Positions 33,326 through 42,687 of a stretch of DNA of 64,000 nt are shown in pieces. Position 1 is the stretch's first letter. Each line of letters starts with the position of its first letter. Below the pieces are notes generated by a model, which was not told the origin of the DNA, did not search any database, and worked only from the letters and a program-made list of their open reading frames with translations. The position numbers and the translations under genes were made by a program. Source of the DNA: Halobellus rarus (GTDB lineage: Archaea > Halobacteriota > Halobacteria > Halobacteriales > Haloferacaceae); NCBI RefSeq assembly GCF_024494595.1, contig NZ_JANHDI010000002.1, positions 1 through 64,000 on the forward strand, read 5' to 3'.

Positions 33326-35802
33326 TGAATCGAGACTCGGCCCCGGATCGGCGTTCGGATTCGCCCTCCTGTCGATCGCTCGATGAACCGACCGCGGAAC
33401 TGCTCGCGTGGCACCGGGCGGTGAAATCGAGTCACGAGGACGACTTCGCGGCCGCGACCGAACTGACGACCCGGCTGGGTGCGCACCTGACGGACGAGGG
33501 GAACGCCGCGGTTGGCTTCTGGACGCCCGACCTCGTCGAGGCCGGCGTCCCCGAGTCGGCGGTGTTTCTGGAGATACTCACTCCGCCCGAGGACCTCGAT
33601 CCCGGGGTGGCGGACGCCCGCGAGGTGACCTTCGACCGCTCGCTCGTCTCGCTGGAGCGGGCGGGCGAGTACCACTGGGGCGTCGTCGACGGAATGCGTC
33701 CGGGGACACGAGAGCGCCTCGGATCGCTCTACCGGTTGACGTACCGGTCCGAGGAGGGAACGGTGGAGACCGTCGCGGACCCGTTCGCGTACTCCGTCCC
33801 GTTCGGCCCGTTCGCGCCCGCGGAGTTCTACGACATCGACCGGCTCGACGAGACGCGGGCGGATCGGAACTACTTCGAGGCGCTCGGAACCGACGCCGAG
33901 CGCGTCGCGACCGCGGAGGACGACGGCCTCCCGCGGATCGAACCCGCGACGAGTATGCTCGAGATCCACCCCGGAACCGCCACGGACCGCGGGTCGCTAG
34001 CCGGCCTCGCCGCGGTCTACGAATCGATCGGCGAAGCGCAGCGAGGAGACGGCGACCTCGACGCCTGGCAGCGTAACTTCGTCGGCTACGACGCCCTGCA
34101 ACTGATGCCCGTCGAACCGCTCACCGAGAGCGAGGACTCGCACACGTTCTGGCGGGTCGAAGCGGCGACGGAGGGGGAATTACGGGCCACCGTCGCGCGT
34201 CCCGAACCGCTCAATTGGGGCTACGACATCGTCGTGTCGGCGTTCTCGGCCCCGAACCCGGGGCTACTGGAGTCCGGACGCCCGGACGAACTCGTCGACT
34301 TCATCGCGGCCTGTCACCGGCTTCCGCGGCCGATCAAGGTGGTCTTCGACGTCGCGCTGGGGCACGCCGACGACCGCGGGGCGGAACTCCTCGCGGACCG
34401 GTTCGTCCTCGGACCGGGGATGTACGGCAAGCACCTCGATTACACCGAGCCCACCGCCCGCGCGGCGTTCTTGGAACTCCAGCGCCGGAAGATGGACTTC
34501 GGTGCGGACGGGATCCGCGTCGACGGGGCACAGGACTTCACCTCCTACGACCCCGAGACCGGCGAGATGTACCACGACGACGAGTTCCTCGCGGAGATGG
34601 ACCGGGTCGTCCAGGAGGTGGCCGGCACCGAGTACCGCCCGTGGATGATCTACGAGGACGGGAGACCGTGGCCCCGGGAGGACTGGGAGTTGGCCTCCTC
34701 GTACCGCGCGCTGACCGAACAGCACCCGCACGCGTTCCAGTGGTCGCCGGTCACGTTCGCCCACAACACGCCGGCGCTTCTCACCTTCTGGGCGACGAAG
34801 TGGTGGCGCGTCCGCGAGATCGGCGAGTTCGGTAGCCGCTGGATCACCGGCGTCGCGAATCACGACACCGTCCGCCGGGGCACGCAGGTCGATCCGACGA
34901 CGGCGTTCACCCGGTCGCCGATCAACCCCTACCTGGGCGAGTCGCACCCGGAGACGCTGGAGGAGGCCTACGACAACGCGGCCGCCTCGATGCTGTTTCA
35001 CGCCTTTCTCCCGGGCGTCCCGATGGACTTCGCGCACGCGAATATGCGCGCGCCGTGGGGGTTCGTCCGCGACACCGACGACACGTGGAAGGTCAAGGTC
35101 GTCGCCGAGGAGGCGAACTTCCTCCACTGGCAGGTTCGAGAGTCCGACTTCGCCGACGAGGCGTTCTTCGAGCGCGTGAAGTCGTTCGGCTTCGAGTCGC
35201 TGTCGGACCTTCAGACGTTTATGAACGCGCTGGCGGCCGCAGTCGACGTCACAGACACCGATCTGGACGCGGCGGCGGCGATGCTGTCGGTGCTGGATTC
35301 GCCGTTCGGTCCGAGCGACGGCGACCTCTCCCCCGCGGACCTCGACGCCTACGCCGACGCGTGGATGCGGGACGTCCACGAGTTCTCGACGCTCGACCAC
35401 TGGCGGGACGAACAGGGAGATCGACGGATCCGGCTCCGCCTGCGGACCCGAGAGTTCCGGCAAGCGCGCGAGTGGCTCCGCGGGGACCTCCGGGACGACG
35501 AGTACTTCACCTACCGGCACCCGACCGAGGGAACCGTGCTCTATTACGGTTTCCGACGGGCCCCACCCGAAGCAGACGTCGACGAGGAACTCCTGTTCGC
35601 GGCGAACATGGAGGGCGTCGCGGTCGACGTCTCGCCCGAGTCGCTGGCGGCCGACGCGGCGGCGGACGCGAACGCGCCGCCGATCCCGACGGACGGGTGG
35701 GAACCCGCGTTGGTCGCGCCCGGGGCCGACGGCGCGGGAGGCCCCCAATCCACGGTGACGCTCGAGAACGCGACGGCGGTGGTCTGGCGGCGGGACCCCT
35801 GA
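33325..35802 (+). CDS. GH13-like hydrolase, possible glucosylglycerol hydrolase
   Basis: An 825-residue protein with a permuted-looking but recognisable GH13 barrel: nucleophile Asp400 (GIRVDGAQDF), acid Glu444 (WMIYEDGRPW) and Asp514 (GVANHDTVRRG). An N-terminal domain of about 230 residues and a long C-terminal domain flank it. The overall pattern recalls the glucosylglycerol hydrolase family (GghA of cyanobacteria), with homologues in haloarchaea that often sit beside amylase and glucoamylase genes. A role in turning over a glucoside compatible solute is therefore possible but not shown. It is translationally coupled to the upstream GH13 gene (TGATG overlap). Confidence 0.7.
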   Translation: MNRDSAPDRRSDSPSCRSLDEPTAELLAWHRAVKSSHEDDFAAATELTTRLGAHLTDEGNAAVGFWTPDLVEAGVPESAVFLEILTPPEDLDPGVADAREVTFDRSLVSLERAGEYHWGVVDGMRPGTRERLGSLYRLTYRSEEGTVETVADPFAYSVPFGPFAPAEFYDIDRLDETRADRNYFEALGTDAERVATAEDDGLPRIEPATSMLEIHPGTATDRGSLAGLAAVYESIGEAQRGDGDLDAWQRNFVGYDALQLMPVEPLTESEDSHTFWRVEAATEGELRATVARPEPLNWGYDIVVSAFSAPNPGLLESGRPDELVDFIAACHRLPRPIKVVFDVALGHADDRGAELLADRFVLGPGMYGKHLDYTEPTARAAFLELQRRKMDFGADGIRVDGAQDFTSYDPETGEMYHDDEFLAEMDRVVQEVAGTEYRPWMIYEDGRPWPREDWELASSYRALTEQHPHAFQWSPVTFAHNTPALLTFWATKWWRVREIGEFGSRWITGVANHDTVRRGTQVDPTTAFTRSPINPYLGESHPETLEEAYDNAAASMLFHAFLPGVPMDFAHANMRAPWGFVRDTDDTWKVKVVAEEANFLHWQVRESDFADEAFFERVKSFGFESLSDLQTFMNALAAAVDVTDTDLDAAAAMLSVLDSPFGPSDGDLSPADLDAYADAWMRDVHEFSTLDHWRDEQGDRRIRLRLRTREFRQAREWLRGDLRDDEYFTYRHPTEGTVLYYGFRRAPPEADVDEELLFAANMEGVAVDVSPESLAADAAADANAPPIPTDGWEPALVAPGADGAGGPQSTVTLENATAVVWRRDP

Positions 35803-35882
35803 CCGGGCTATCGTATGACGGGCGACCGGAGCGCCGTTCGAAACCCACAGATACGAGTTACCCCCGTCCGTACGACTTCGTA

Positions 35883-36134
35883 GTGACAGATTCGTACGTC
35901 TGCCCGCATTGCGGGCGCATCGAAGAACGCCCCTATCGGGTCCGGCTCATCGTTCTCACCTGTCCCGACTGCGGGGAGAACGGGCGGTTTCTCCACGAGT
36001 CCCTCGTCGATCGGTTAGACGAGGTCCCCGAACCGCAGCGACCCGAGGGCTGGGAGGAGATGCCGCTCGACGACCGACTCCGATACGCGATCCGCGAGGG
36101 ACTTCTCAACGTCGGTTTCACCGGTCCGATCTGA
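35883..36134 (+). CDS. Small zinc-ribbon protein
   Basis: An 83-residue protein starting at GTG 35883, with two CxxC pairs (CPHC at residues 7-10, CPDC at 27-30) that form a zinc ribbon, followed by an acidic helical tail. It has no recognised function; such haloarchaeal mini zinc-finger proteins are common and often regulatory. It is not part of the glycosidase operon by spacing (80 nt) and has a weak TATA-like sequence near 35851. The GTG start makes the message nearly leaderless. Confidence 0.75.
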   Translation: MTDSYVCPHCGRIEERPYRVRLIVLTCPDCGENGRFLHESLVDRLDEVPEPQRPEGWEEMPLDDRLRYAIREGLLNVGFTGPI

Positions 36135-36187
36135 CGGCCGAGGGGAGACGAGATCCCCGGACGAGGCGCTTCCTCGGGACCCGTCGC

Positions 36188-38413
36188 TCACGACGCGACG
36201 CGCGCGTCCATCTCGACGGAGACGCCGTCGACGTAGTCGCCGTCGGGGCCGACCCAGGTCCCCTCGTACTCGCACTCGGTCGTGAGTCGGCAGACGCGGG
36301 TCTCGGGCGGCCAGACGACACGTACCCCCTCGCCGGCGGTGTCGCCGTCGACGGTGACCTCCTGTCTGTAGGTGACGCTGGAACCGCCGACGCCGACGAA
36401 CGTGACGACGAGGTCGACCTCCGCGCCCTCGTCGGCGAGCGGGACGTCGCTGAAGCGCGACCCGCCCTCGTACTCCAGGTTCTCCGCCCGCGCGGCCTCG
36501 GGCCCGATAGTCCACTCGACGGTGACGGTGTCGTTCGTCCGCGCGGCGTCGGGGACGCTGTAGCGGGCGTACCCCTCGGGCGTCTCGACGCGGACGCTCG
36601 CGCTCGCCGCCTCCGCCGGGACGCCGACAGTCGTGACCGCGCGAACGGACGCTCCGTCGAGGACGCGGAGCCGCTGGAGTTCGGGATTCACGGGGAAGTA
36701 CGCGCCGGTCCACTCGCCCCGGTAGGTGAAGCGATAGGGCGTCCGGTTCGTCGCAGCCAGGACGGCGAGGTCGCGCTCGGGGCCCCCGTCGGTCGCGTAG
36801 ACGACGTCGCCGTCGTAGCCGCCGCCGGAGCGGAGGTACTGGAACGGGTGCGCCTGCCAGTCGCCGTACGGGTCTGGCGTGAACACGACGGCGTCGTCGA
36901 ACTCCTGATCCTCGAACGGTTCGTACGTCGCTTCCAGACTGTCGGTGCGCCGCTCGTTCGCCGCGAACGGGTCGTCGAGGACGGCCGCCTCCGCCGAGGC
37001 GACGACCGGCGCGGAGGCGACGAGACCGACGAGGAGCGCGATGCGGGCGCGACGGCGCGTGGTCACCGAGCGGAGGCCGGAGGCCGCGCCGCGGACGAGG
37101 AACGCGACGCCCGCCGCGCCGAACACCGCGACCGGAACGAGCGCGTCGAAGTGGTAGAACGGCCCCAGAAGGTCGATGAGGCCGTTCCGGAGGCCGTTGT
37201 GCGTGCCCCAGAAGTACGCCTCGCCGAGGAACACCGACGGGAGGACCGCGAAGAGGACCGCCGCGACCTCACTGTCGCCCATCCCCGCCGCGGGGTCGAA
37301 CCGGGAGACGGCGGTCCGGAGCCGACCGCGTTCGCGCCAGACTGCCGCGAGAGCGCCGACGGCGGCGAGTGCGGTTCCGGTCGGTCCCGCGGCCACCCAC
37401 TCGGTGAAGAAGAACTCGGTTATCGTCGCGGTCACCTCGGCGGCCAGTTCCGGCGTGTACGCCCGCTCGTAGTTGAGGATCTCCCGCGTGCCGAAGCCGA
37501 TGCCGTCGTTCGGGGCGAACGCGGCGTAGGGAAACGTCAGCGGGTCGCCGGTCACGACCGCGTTGTACGCCAGCGTCACGCCGACGAACGCCGCGCCCGG
37601 GACGGCGACCGCGAGCGACCGCCCGAGGACGTCTCTGAAGCCCGGCGTCCAGCCCGACCGTCGCCAGGCCACGCCGAGCGAGACCAGCGTGTGGCCGATG
37701 AAGGGGAGCGCGAACAGCACCGCCGTGAACGGGCGGGCGAAGAACGCCAGGCCGACGGCCGTCCCCGCCGCCGCGCCCCACCGTCGGCTCCCGGTTCGCG
37801 CCGCGCGGACGTACGCGACCGCGAAGGCGACGTTCAGCATCGTCGCCGGCGCGTAGGAGAGGAACGTCGACGAGGTCAGCAGGAACAGCGGCGACCCCGC
37901 CAGGATCGGCACCGCGAGGAGGCCGACGCGGCGGTCGAACGCGGCCGATCCGAGGAGGTAGACGCCGCCCGCGGTCCCCGCGGCGACGAGTCCCAGCGCG
38001 AGGTTCCAGTCGCCGAGGAGCCGACCGATCGCGAAGACGGCCGGCGCGACCGGCGAGTACTTGGCGTACATCCGGATCTCGCCGCCGACGTCGTCGACGA
38101 CGAAGAACCACGGTCTGACCGCGTCCCAGGGGATGTCGCCGGGGCGGAGGAACAGCTTTCCCTCCAAGAGCATCGCGGCTTGATACAGGTAGACCCCCTC
38201 GTCGTCGTTGACGGAGTGATACGGGAAGAGGTCGACCGCGAGGAAGTAGACGAGTCCGCCGACTGCGAGCGTGAGGGCGGCGGCGAGGACGCGCTCGGGG
38301 CGTTCACGCCCGGCGGCGACGACGGAGCGGAAGGCGGCGACAGCGAGGCGAGGAGCGGCGCGCAGTCGGTGAAGGACCGAGCGGAGTCGGGACTCGAAGG
38401 ATCGCCGCGACAC
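36188..38413 (-). CDS. Polytopic membrane protein, GT39-like (dolichyl-phosphate sugar) glycosyltransferase
   Basis: A 741-residue membrane protein. About 10-12 hydrophobic segments occupy 35-500, followed by a roughly 240-residue extracytoplasmic beta-rich domain. The first external loop carries NDDEGVYLYQA (about 69-79), the Asp-Asp/Glu signature of GT-C fold enzymes that use lipid-linked sugars. It may glycosylate surface proteins or lipids. The GTG at 38413 begins 3 nt after the stop of the iron-type ABC ATPase gene, so it is the last gene of that operon, which is an unexpected partner. A different start cannot be excluded. Confidence 0.7.
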   Translation of the reverse strand: MSRRSFESRLRSVLHRLRAAPRLAVAAFRSVVAAGRERPERVLAAALTLAVGGLVYFLAVDLFPYHSVNDDEGVYLYQAAMLLEGKLFLRPGDIPWDAVRPWFFVVDDVGGEIRMYAKYSPVAPAVFAIGRLLGDWNLALGLVAAGTAGGVYLLGSAAFDRRVGLLAVPILAGSPLFLLTSSTFLSYAPATMLNVAFAVAYVRAARTGSRRWGAAAGTAVGLAFFARPFTAVLFALPFIGHTLVSLGVAWRRSGWTPGFRDVLGRSLAVAVPGAAFVGVTLAYNAVVTGDPLTFPYAAFAPNDGIGFGTREILNYERAYTPELAAEVTATITEFFFTEWVAAGPTGTALAAVGALAAVWRERGRLRTAVSRFDPAAGMGDSEVAAVLFAVLPSVFLGEAYFWGTHNGLRNGLIDLLGPFYHFDALVPVAVFGAAGVAFLVRGAASGLRSVTTRRRARIALLVGLVASAPVVASAEAAVLDDPFAANERRTDSLEATYEPFEDQEFDDAVVFTPDPYGDWQAHPFQYLRSGGGYDGDVVYATDGGPERDLAVLAATNRTPYRFTYRGEWTGAYFPVNPELQRLRVLDGASVRAVTTVGVPAEAASASVRVETPEGYARYSVPDAARTNDTVTVEWTIGPEAARAENLEYEGGSRFSDVPLADEGAEVDLVVTFVGVGGSSVTYRQEVTVDGDTAGEGVRVVWPPETRVCRLTTECEYEGTWVGPDGDYVDGVSVEMDARVAS

Positions 38414-38416
38414 GGC

Positions 38417-39637
38417 TCACTCGCCGTATCGGGAGTCGTCCTCGGGGCGCTGTTCGCGGGGGAACCACGCGAGTTCGTGGTCGGCGTCGAGTTCGAGGTC
38501 GACCGGGCCCGAGTCGGGGACGTTCTCGTCGTGGTTGTGCATACACTGGATCGACTCTCCGGTGTCGAGCTCCACCTCGTAGAGGAACGTCGGGCCCAGG
38601 TACCGGCGCGCGACGACCGTGCCACAGCTCGAATTCACCCCTTCGCAGTCGAGGTGGCGGACGCTCACGTCGTCGGGGCGGACGAGCAGGTCGATCCGGG
38701 TGTGGTCGTACTCGGTCGCGAGGCCGTGAATCTGATCGCGCGGGACGGTCCCGAGATCGGTCTCGACGACGTCGCCGGAGACGTACCCCGGCACGAAACT
38801 CGCGTAGCCCAGGAAGGCGGCCACGAAGCGGGACTCGGGGTGCTGGAAGACGCCCTCGGGGTCGCCGATCTGTTCGATCTGCCCGTCGTTCATCACGGCG
38901 ACCCGATCGGAGATCGAGAGCGCTTCCTCCTGATCGTGGGTGACCGAGACGGCCGTGACGCCGGTCTCTTTGATGATCTGTCGGACCTCCTCGCGCATCT
39001 CGACGCGGAGGTCGACGTCGAGGTTCGAGAACGGTTCGTCGAGGAGCAGGATCTCCGGTTCGGGCGCGAGCGAGCGCGCGAGGGCGACCCGCTGCTGTTG
39101 TCCGCCGGAAAGTTGATCCGGGTAGCTGTCGCCCTGGTCGGCGAGGTCGACGAGTTCGAGCAGTTCGTCGACCCGCTTTTGCACCTCCTCGTCCGGTCGG
39201 TCCTTCAGCCCGAAGGCGACGTTCTCGCGCGCCGTGAGGTGCGGGAAGAGCGCGAACTCCTGGAAGACGACGCCGACGCCGCGCTCCTCGGGGGGGACGA
39301 ACGTCGATCCCGACACCGAGCGGCCGTTCAGCCGAACCGCGCCGCCGTCGGGCTTTTCCAGCCCGGCGACGAGCCGGAGCGTCGTCGTCTTGCCGCAGCC
39401 CGAGGGGCCGAGAAGCGTCAGGATCTCTCCCTCGCGCACGGAGAGCGAGAGCCCCTCGACGACCGTCTCGGTCCCGTAAGACTTCCGGAGACCGTCGAGT
39501 TCGAGGACGACGTCGCCCTCGCTCTCCGCCGCCGAGGGTCCACCGGGCGACTCCGCGTCCGTCGGACCGTCGCCGGCCGCTGTTTCCGTTCGTTGCTCCG
39601 TCTCCGACTCTACCGCGGCGTGCGTGCTATTTGACAT
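38417..39637 (-). CDS. Iron-type ABC transporter ATP-binding protein
   Basis: A 406-residue ATPase subunit. An acidic 42-residue N-terminal extension precedes the core; Walker A GPSGCGKT is at 77-84, the signature LSGGQQQ near 178-184, Walker B ILLLDEP near 198-204, and the His-loop is in SVTHDQEE. The C-terminal TOBE-like region contains Cys and His residues (HLDCEG, SSCG, CMHNHDE) that might sense metal. It fits the FbpC group that drives ferric-ion uptake with the permease and binding protein upstream. It overlaps the permease gene by 11 nt and is followed 3 nt later by the GT39-like gene. Confidence 0.9.
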   Translation of the reverse strand: MSNSTHAAVESETEQRTETAAGDGPTDAESPGGPSAAESEGDVVLELDGLRKSYGTETVVEGLSLSVREGEILTLLGPSGCGKTTTLRLVAGLEKPDGGAVRLNGRSVSGSTFVPPEERGVGVVFQEFALFPHLTARENVAFGLKDRPDEEVQKRVDELLELVDLADQGDSYPDQLSGGQQQRVALARSLAPEPEILLLDEPFSNLDVDLRVEMREEVRQIIKETGVTAVSVTHDQEEALSISDRVAVMNDGQIEQIGDPEGVFQHPESRFVAAFLGYASFVPGYVSGDVVETDLGTVPRDQIHGLATEYDHTRIDLLVRPDDVSVRHLDCEGVNSSCGTVVARRYLGPTFLYEVELDTGESIQCMHNHDENVPDSGPVDLELDADHELAWFPREQRPEDDSRYGE

Positions 39638-41240
39638 CGTATCCCTCCTGTCTGAGAATCACGAGCATCGAGAGCCCCGAGACGAACAGCAAGACCAGCG
39701 CCGGCACCGCCGCCTGTCCGAAGTACCCCGATTCATACGCTGTCCAGATATGCGTGACGAGCGTGGTAAAACCCGACGGTCGCAGAAGCAGCGTCGCGGG
39801 CAGTTCCTTCATCGTCGTCAGGAACACGAGCGCCGCGCCCCCGAACAGTCCGGGCGCGACGAGCGGGAGCGTGACGTACCGGAACGCGCCCGCGGAGGTC
39901 TGCCCGAGCGTCCGCGCCGCCTCCGGAAGCGCGGGATCGACCGAGAGGAACGACGCCCGGAGCGACCCGACCGACTGGGGCAAGAAGCGGATCACGTACG
40001 CGAACACGAGCAGATACAGCGTCTGATAGATCGGCGTCGCGTACTGGCTCCCGAAGAACACCAGCGCGAGGCCGAGGACGACGCCCGGGACCGCGTAACC
40101 GACGTAGCTGATCCGCTCGAACGCCGTCGGGAGGAAGCCGTCGTACCGCGCCGAGAGGTACGCGACCGGGAGGGCGGCGACGACGGCGACGGCGGCGGCG
40201 GCGGCCGCGACGGCGACGGAGTTGGCCGCGTACGACCACTGGAACGCCAGCGACTGGTTCACCGTCGACGAGGCCGTGCCGAGCCACGACAGCAGAATCA
40301 CGATCGGGACGACGAGCGCGAGTCCCGCGATCGCGGCGGCGAATCCCATCGCCGGATAGCGCCACCGTCCGAGCGACACGACCGCGCGCGAGCGCCCGCC
40401 CGCGGTCGTCCGCTCCTCGCCGCGGATTCGGGATTCGAGCCAGAGGATGAAAAGCGTCACCGCGACCAGTTGCAAGGAGAGCAACGTCGCCGTGTCGCGG
40501 CCGAAGGTCCCGAACTCGACGAAGATGACGCGCGTGAACACGTCGTAGCGCATGATCGACGGCGTCCCGAAGTCCGCGAGGACGTACAGTCCCGAGAGCA
40601 GCGCCCCCGCGGCGACCGCGGGGCGGATCTGGGGGATCGTGACCCGCCTGAACGTCTCCCAGCGGTCGTGTTCGAGCGTCCGCGCGGCGTCGATCAGCGT
40701 CGTGTCCATCGACTTCAGCGACGCGCGGGCGGTGATGTAGACGTAGGGATAGGTGTACAGCGTGAGGATCAGCACGGTCCCCTCGAGGCCGTAGATCTCG
40801 GGGATCCGCTCGATCCCGATCGGCGCGAGGAGGCGCTGGAACCCGCCCTGCGGGCCGAACGCAGAGACGAACGCGAACGCGCCGACGTAACTCGGGATCA
40901 CGAGCGGGAGCGAGACGACGACGGTCCAAAAGCGGCGGAAGGGGAGATCCGTCCGGACCGTCAGGTACGCCAGCGGTACCCCGATGACCACGCAGGCGGC
41001 CGTCGTCAGCGTGACCAGGATCGCGCTGTTGACGAAGACCTCGAGCGTCGTCGGGCGCGTGAGGAGGGCGACCGCCTCCGAGAAGCCGACGTCCAGACCG
41101 GTCTTGACGAGCCACAGCACCGGCAGAATCACCGCGGCGGCGACGGCGGCCGCGGCGACCGAGACACCGAGCGGGAGTCGCGTCTGCTCGTCGGCCTCGC
41201 CAGCGTCGTCGTCCGCCGTCGTCCGGTGCTCTGTGGCCAT
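39627..41240 (-). CDS. Iron-type ABC transporter permease (fused, two domains)
   Basis: A 537-residue permease with about twelve membrane segments: two copies of the binding-protein-dependent permease domain in one chain, as in FbpB/ThiP. Two EAA-type loops are visible (LIDAARTLEHDRWETFRRVT and LPEAARTLGQTSAGAFRYVT). The ATG at 41240 is preferred over the GTG one codon upstream. Its 3' end overlaps the ATPase gene by 11 nt, and the binding-protein gene ends 25 nt upstream. Confidence 0.9.
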   Translation of the reverse strand: MATEHRTTADDDAGEADEQTRLPLGVSVAAAAVAAAVILPVLWLVKTGLDVGFSEAVALLTRPTTLEVFVNSAILVTLTTAACVVIGVPLAYLTVRTDLPFRRFWTVVVSLPLVIPSYVGAFAFVSAFGPQGGFQRLLAPIGIERIPEIYGLEGTVLILTLYTYPYVYITARASLKSMDTTLIDAARTLEHDRWETFRRVTIPQIRPAVAAGALLSGLYVLADFGTPSIMRYDVFTRVIFVEFGTFGRDTATLLSLQLVAVTLFILWLESRIRGEERTTAGGRSRAVVSLGRWRYPAMGFAAAIAGLALVVPIVILLSWLGTASSTVNQSLAFQWSYAANSVAVAAAAAAVAVVAALPVAYLSARYDGFLPTAFERISYVGYAVPGVVLGLALVFFGSQYATPIYQTLYLLVFAYVIRFLPQSVGSLRASFLSVDPALPEAARTLGQTSAGAFRYVTLPLVAPGLFGGAALVFLTTMKELPATLLLRPSGFTTLVTHIWTAYESGYFGQAAVPALVLLFVSGLSMLVILRQEGYDVK

Positions 41241-41265
41241 CACTCTTCCGTGTACCTCTCGGACC

Positions 41266-42447
41266 TCAGAGGACGCCCGTCTCCCGCAGGAGATCGATCG
41301 TCTCTTCGAGGTCTGCGAGTTGTGAGAGGTCTATATCCTCGGGCGGGTTCAACTCGTCGATCGTCGGCAGTCGGCCGATCGGTTCGATCTCGGGGACGAG
41401 CGGGTACTCGAAGGTCGTGCGCGCGAAGTAGTCCTGCGCCTCCGCCGAGAGGAGATGCCGGACGAAGTTCGCGGCGAGCGTGGAGTCGGCGGCCGTGTCG
41501 AGGACGCACGCGCCGGCGACGTTGAACACCGCGCCTGCATCGCCCTGGGTGAACGCCGTACCCAGCGGCGTCCCGGTGCCGCGCCGGGCCAGCACGCGCT
41601 GGATGTAGTAGTGGTTCGTCAGCCCCGCGGAAATCTCGCCGTCGGCGACGGCGCGGGCGATCTGGAACTCGTCGCCGTACTGGCTCACGCCGAGTTCCTG
41701 CATCCCGGAGAGCCACTCGCGGGTGGCCTCCTCGCCCTCGAGGATCCGCATAGCCGTGATGAACGCCTGGAACGAGGAGTACGTGGGTGCCCAGCCGAGT
41801 TCCCCATCGAACGCGTCCGTCTCCGGGAACGCCATAATGCTGTCCGGAATGTCGGACTCGGAGAACGTGTTCGTGTTGTACGGAATCGACCGAGCCCGGC
41901 CGGAGGTTCCGATCCACGAGCCGTCGGGCGCGCGGAAGTTCTGGGGGACGAACTCCAGGACCTCCTGCGGGAGCGTTTGCGTTCGGTCGCGCTCTGCGAG
42001 ACGGCCGAGCGCCCCGGCGTTGACCGAGTAGAACACGTCGGCGGGACTGTTCTGCCCTTCCGTCTCGATCTGGTTCACTAATTCGGCGGCGGAGTTGTAG
42101 AGCGGTCGGATCGTGAGGTCGGGGTAGCGGTCCTCGATGAACCCGACGAGTTCGCCGACCAGGGCTTCACCGCGGCCGGAGTACAGCGTCAGTTCGCCTT
42201 CCAGATCGGGCATCTCCGACATCGAGACGCCCGAGAGTTCGCGGTCGCCGAAGGGGGAGTTGCCGGATCCGATCTGCTCGGGGGAGTCGCCGCTCGATCC
42301 GCCGGCCGTCTCGGTCTCGGTTTCCGTCTCGGTCCCGTCTTCACCCGGCGTGTTGCACCCTGCGACGCCGATGATTCCGGCCGAAGCCGTGGCCTGGAGG
42401 AAGCGGCGACGGGTCCGCCCGGGAGGCACGCTATCTGACTCGTCCAT
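41266..42447 (-). CDS. Iron-type ABC transporter binding lipoprotein
   Basis: A 393-residue Tat-exported lipoprotein. The twin arginines lie in RTRRRF (11-16), the lipobox ends at Cys31, and a Thr/Glu-rich linker follows. The body matches ferric-ion binding proteins (LTLYSGRGEALV, DVFYSVNAGALGRL, GTSGRARSIPYNT, AGLTNHYY). It is the first gene of the operon binding protein-permease-ATPase-GT39-like protein. The promoter has a TATA box at 42471-42480 and a TTTAGG-N4-CCTAAA palindrome between it and the ATG, which points to metal-dependent repression by a DtxR/SirR-type protein. Confidence 0.9.
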   Translation of the reverse strand: MDESDSVPPGRTRRRFLQATASAGIIGVAGCNTPGEDGTETETETETAGGSSGDSPEQIGSGNSPFGDRELSGVSMSEMPDLEGELTLYSGRGEALVGELVGFIEDRYPDLTIRPLYNSAAELVNQIETEGQNSPADVFYSVNAGALGRLAERDRTQTLPQEVLEFVPQNFRAPDGSWIGTSGRARSIPYNTNTFSESDIPDSIMAFPETDAFDGELGWAPTYSSFQAFITAMRILEGEEATREWLSGMQELGVSQYGDEFQIARAVADGEISAGLTNHYYIQRVLARRGTGTPLGTAFTQGDAGAVFNVAGACVLDTAADSTLAANFVRHLLSAEAQDYFARTTFEYPLVPEIEPIGRLPTIDELNPPEDIDLSQLADLEETIDLLRETGVL

Positions 42448-42453
42448 AGTTGA

Positions 42454-42469
42454 TTTAGGCTTGCCTAAA
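42454..42469. promoter_or_regulatory. Palindromic operator, DtxR/SirR-type
   Basis: TTTAGGCTTGCCTAAA is a perfect inverted repeat (6-bp arms, 4-bp spacer) 6 nt before the iron-type binding-protein gene, just downstream of its TATA box, where bound repressor would cover the transcription start. The form TTAGG...CCTAA resembles the known iron-box of DtxR-family regulators. A second copy is at 47495-47510. Confidence 0.8.
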
Positions 42470-42470
42470 A

Positions 42471-42480
42471 GGTATATAGC
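42471..42480 (-). promoter_or_regulatory. TATA element of the iron-type ABC operon
   Basis: GCTATATACC on the minus strand, centred about 28 nt upstream of the ATG at 42447. The rest of the 240-nt gap up to 42687 holds no further recognisable feature. Confidence 0.7.
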
Positions 42481-42687
42481 TTCCGATTCGGGAACGTGTT
42501 ATCGGCACACGGCGACTGCTCCGGGCGACGGGCCGTAGCCGTTCGACCCGGAAAAGTACAAGCGAGACGAGCCACTGGTACCGATTCACTACCGACTCCG
42601 TGGCCCACCTACGCTGTCGACGTGGTTCTCCACGGACTCTCGGTTTCACGGGGGACAACCCCCGTCTCAAAGGACCACCGGACGGTA

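Noticed and set aside
35909-39634. A 1,241-codon open frame on the + strand
   Set aside because: It lies antisense to the GT39-like and ABC ATPase genes, both of which carry clear motifs. Its translation is Arg/Asp/Glu-rich noise.
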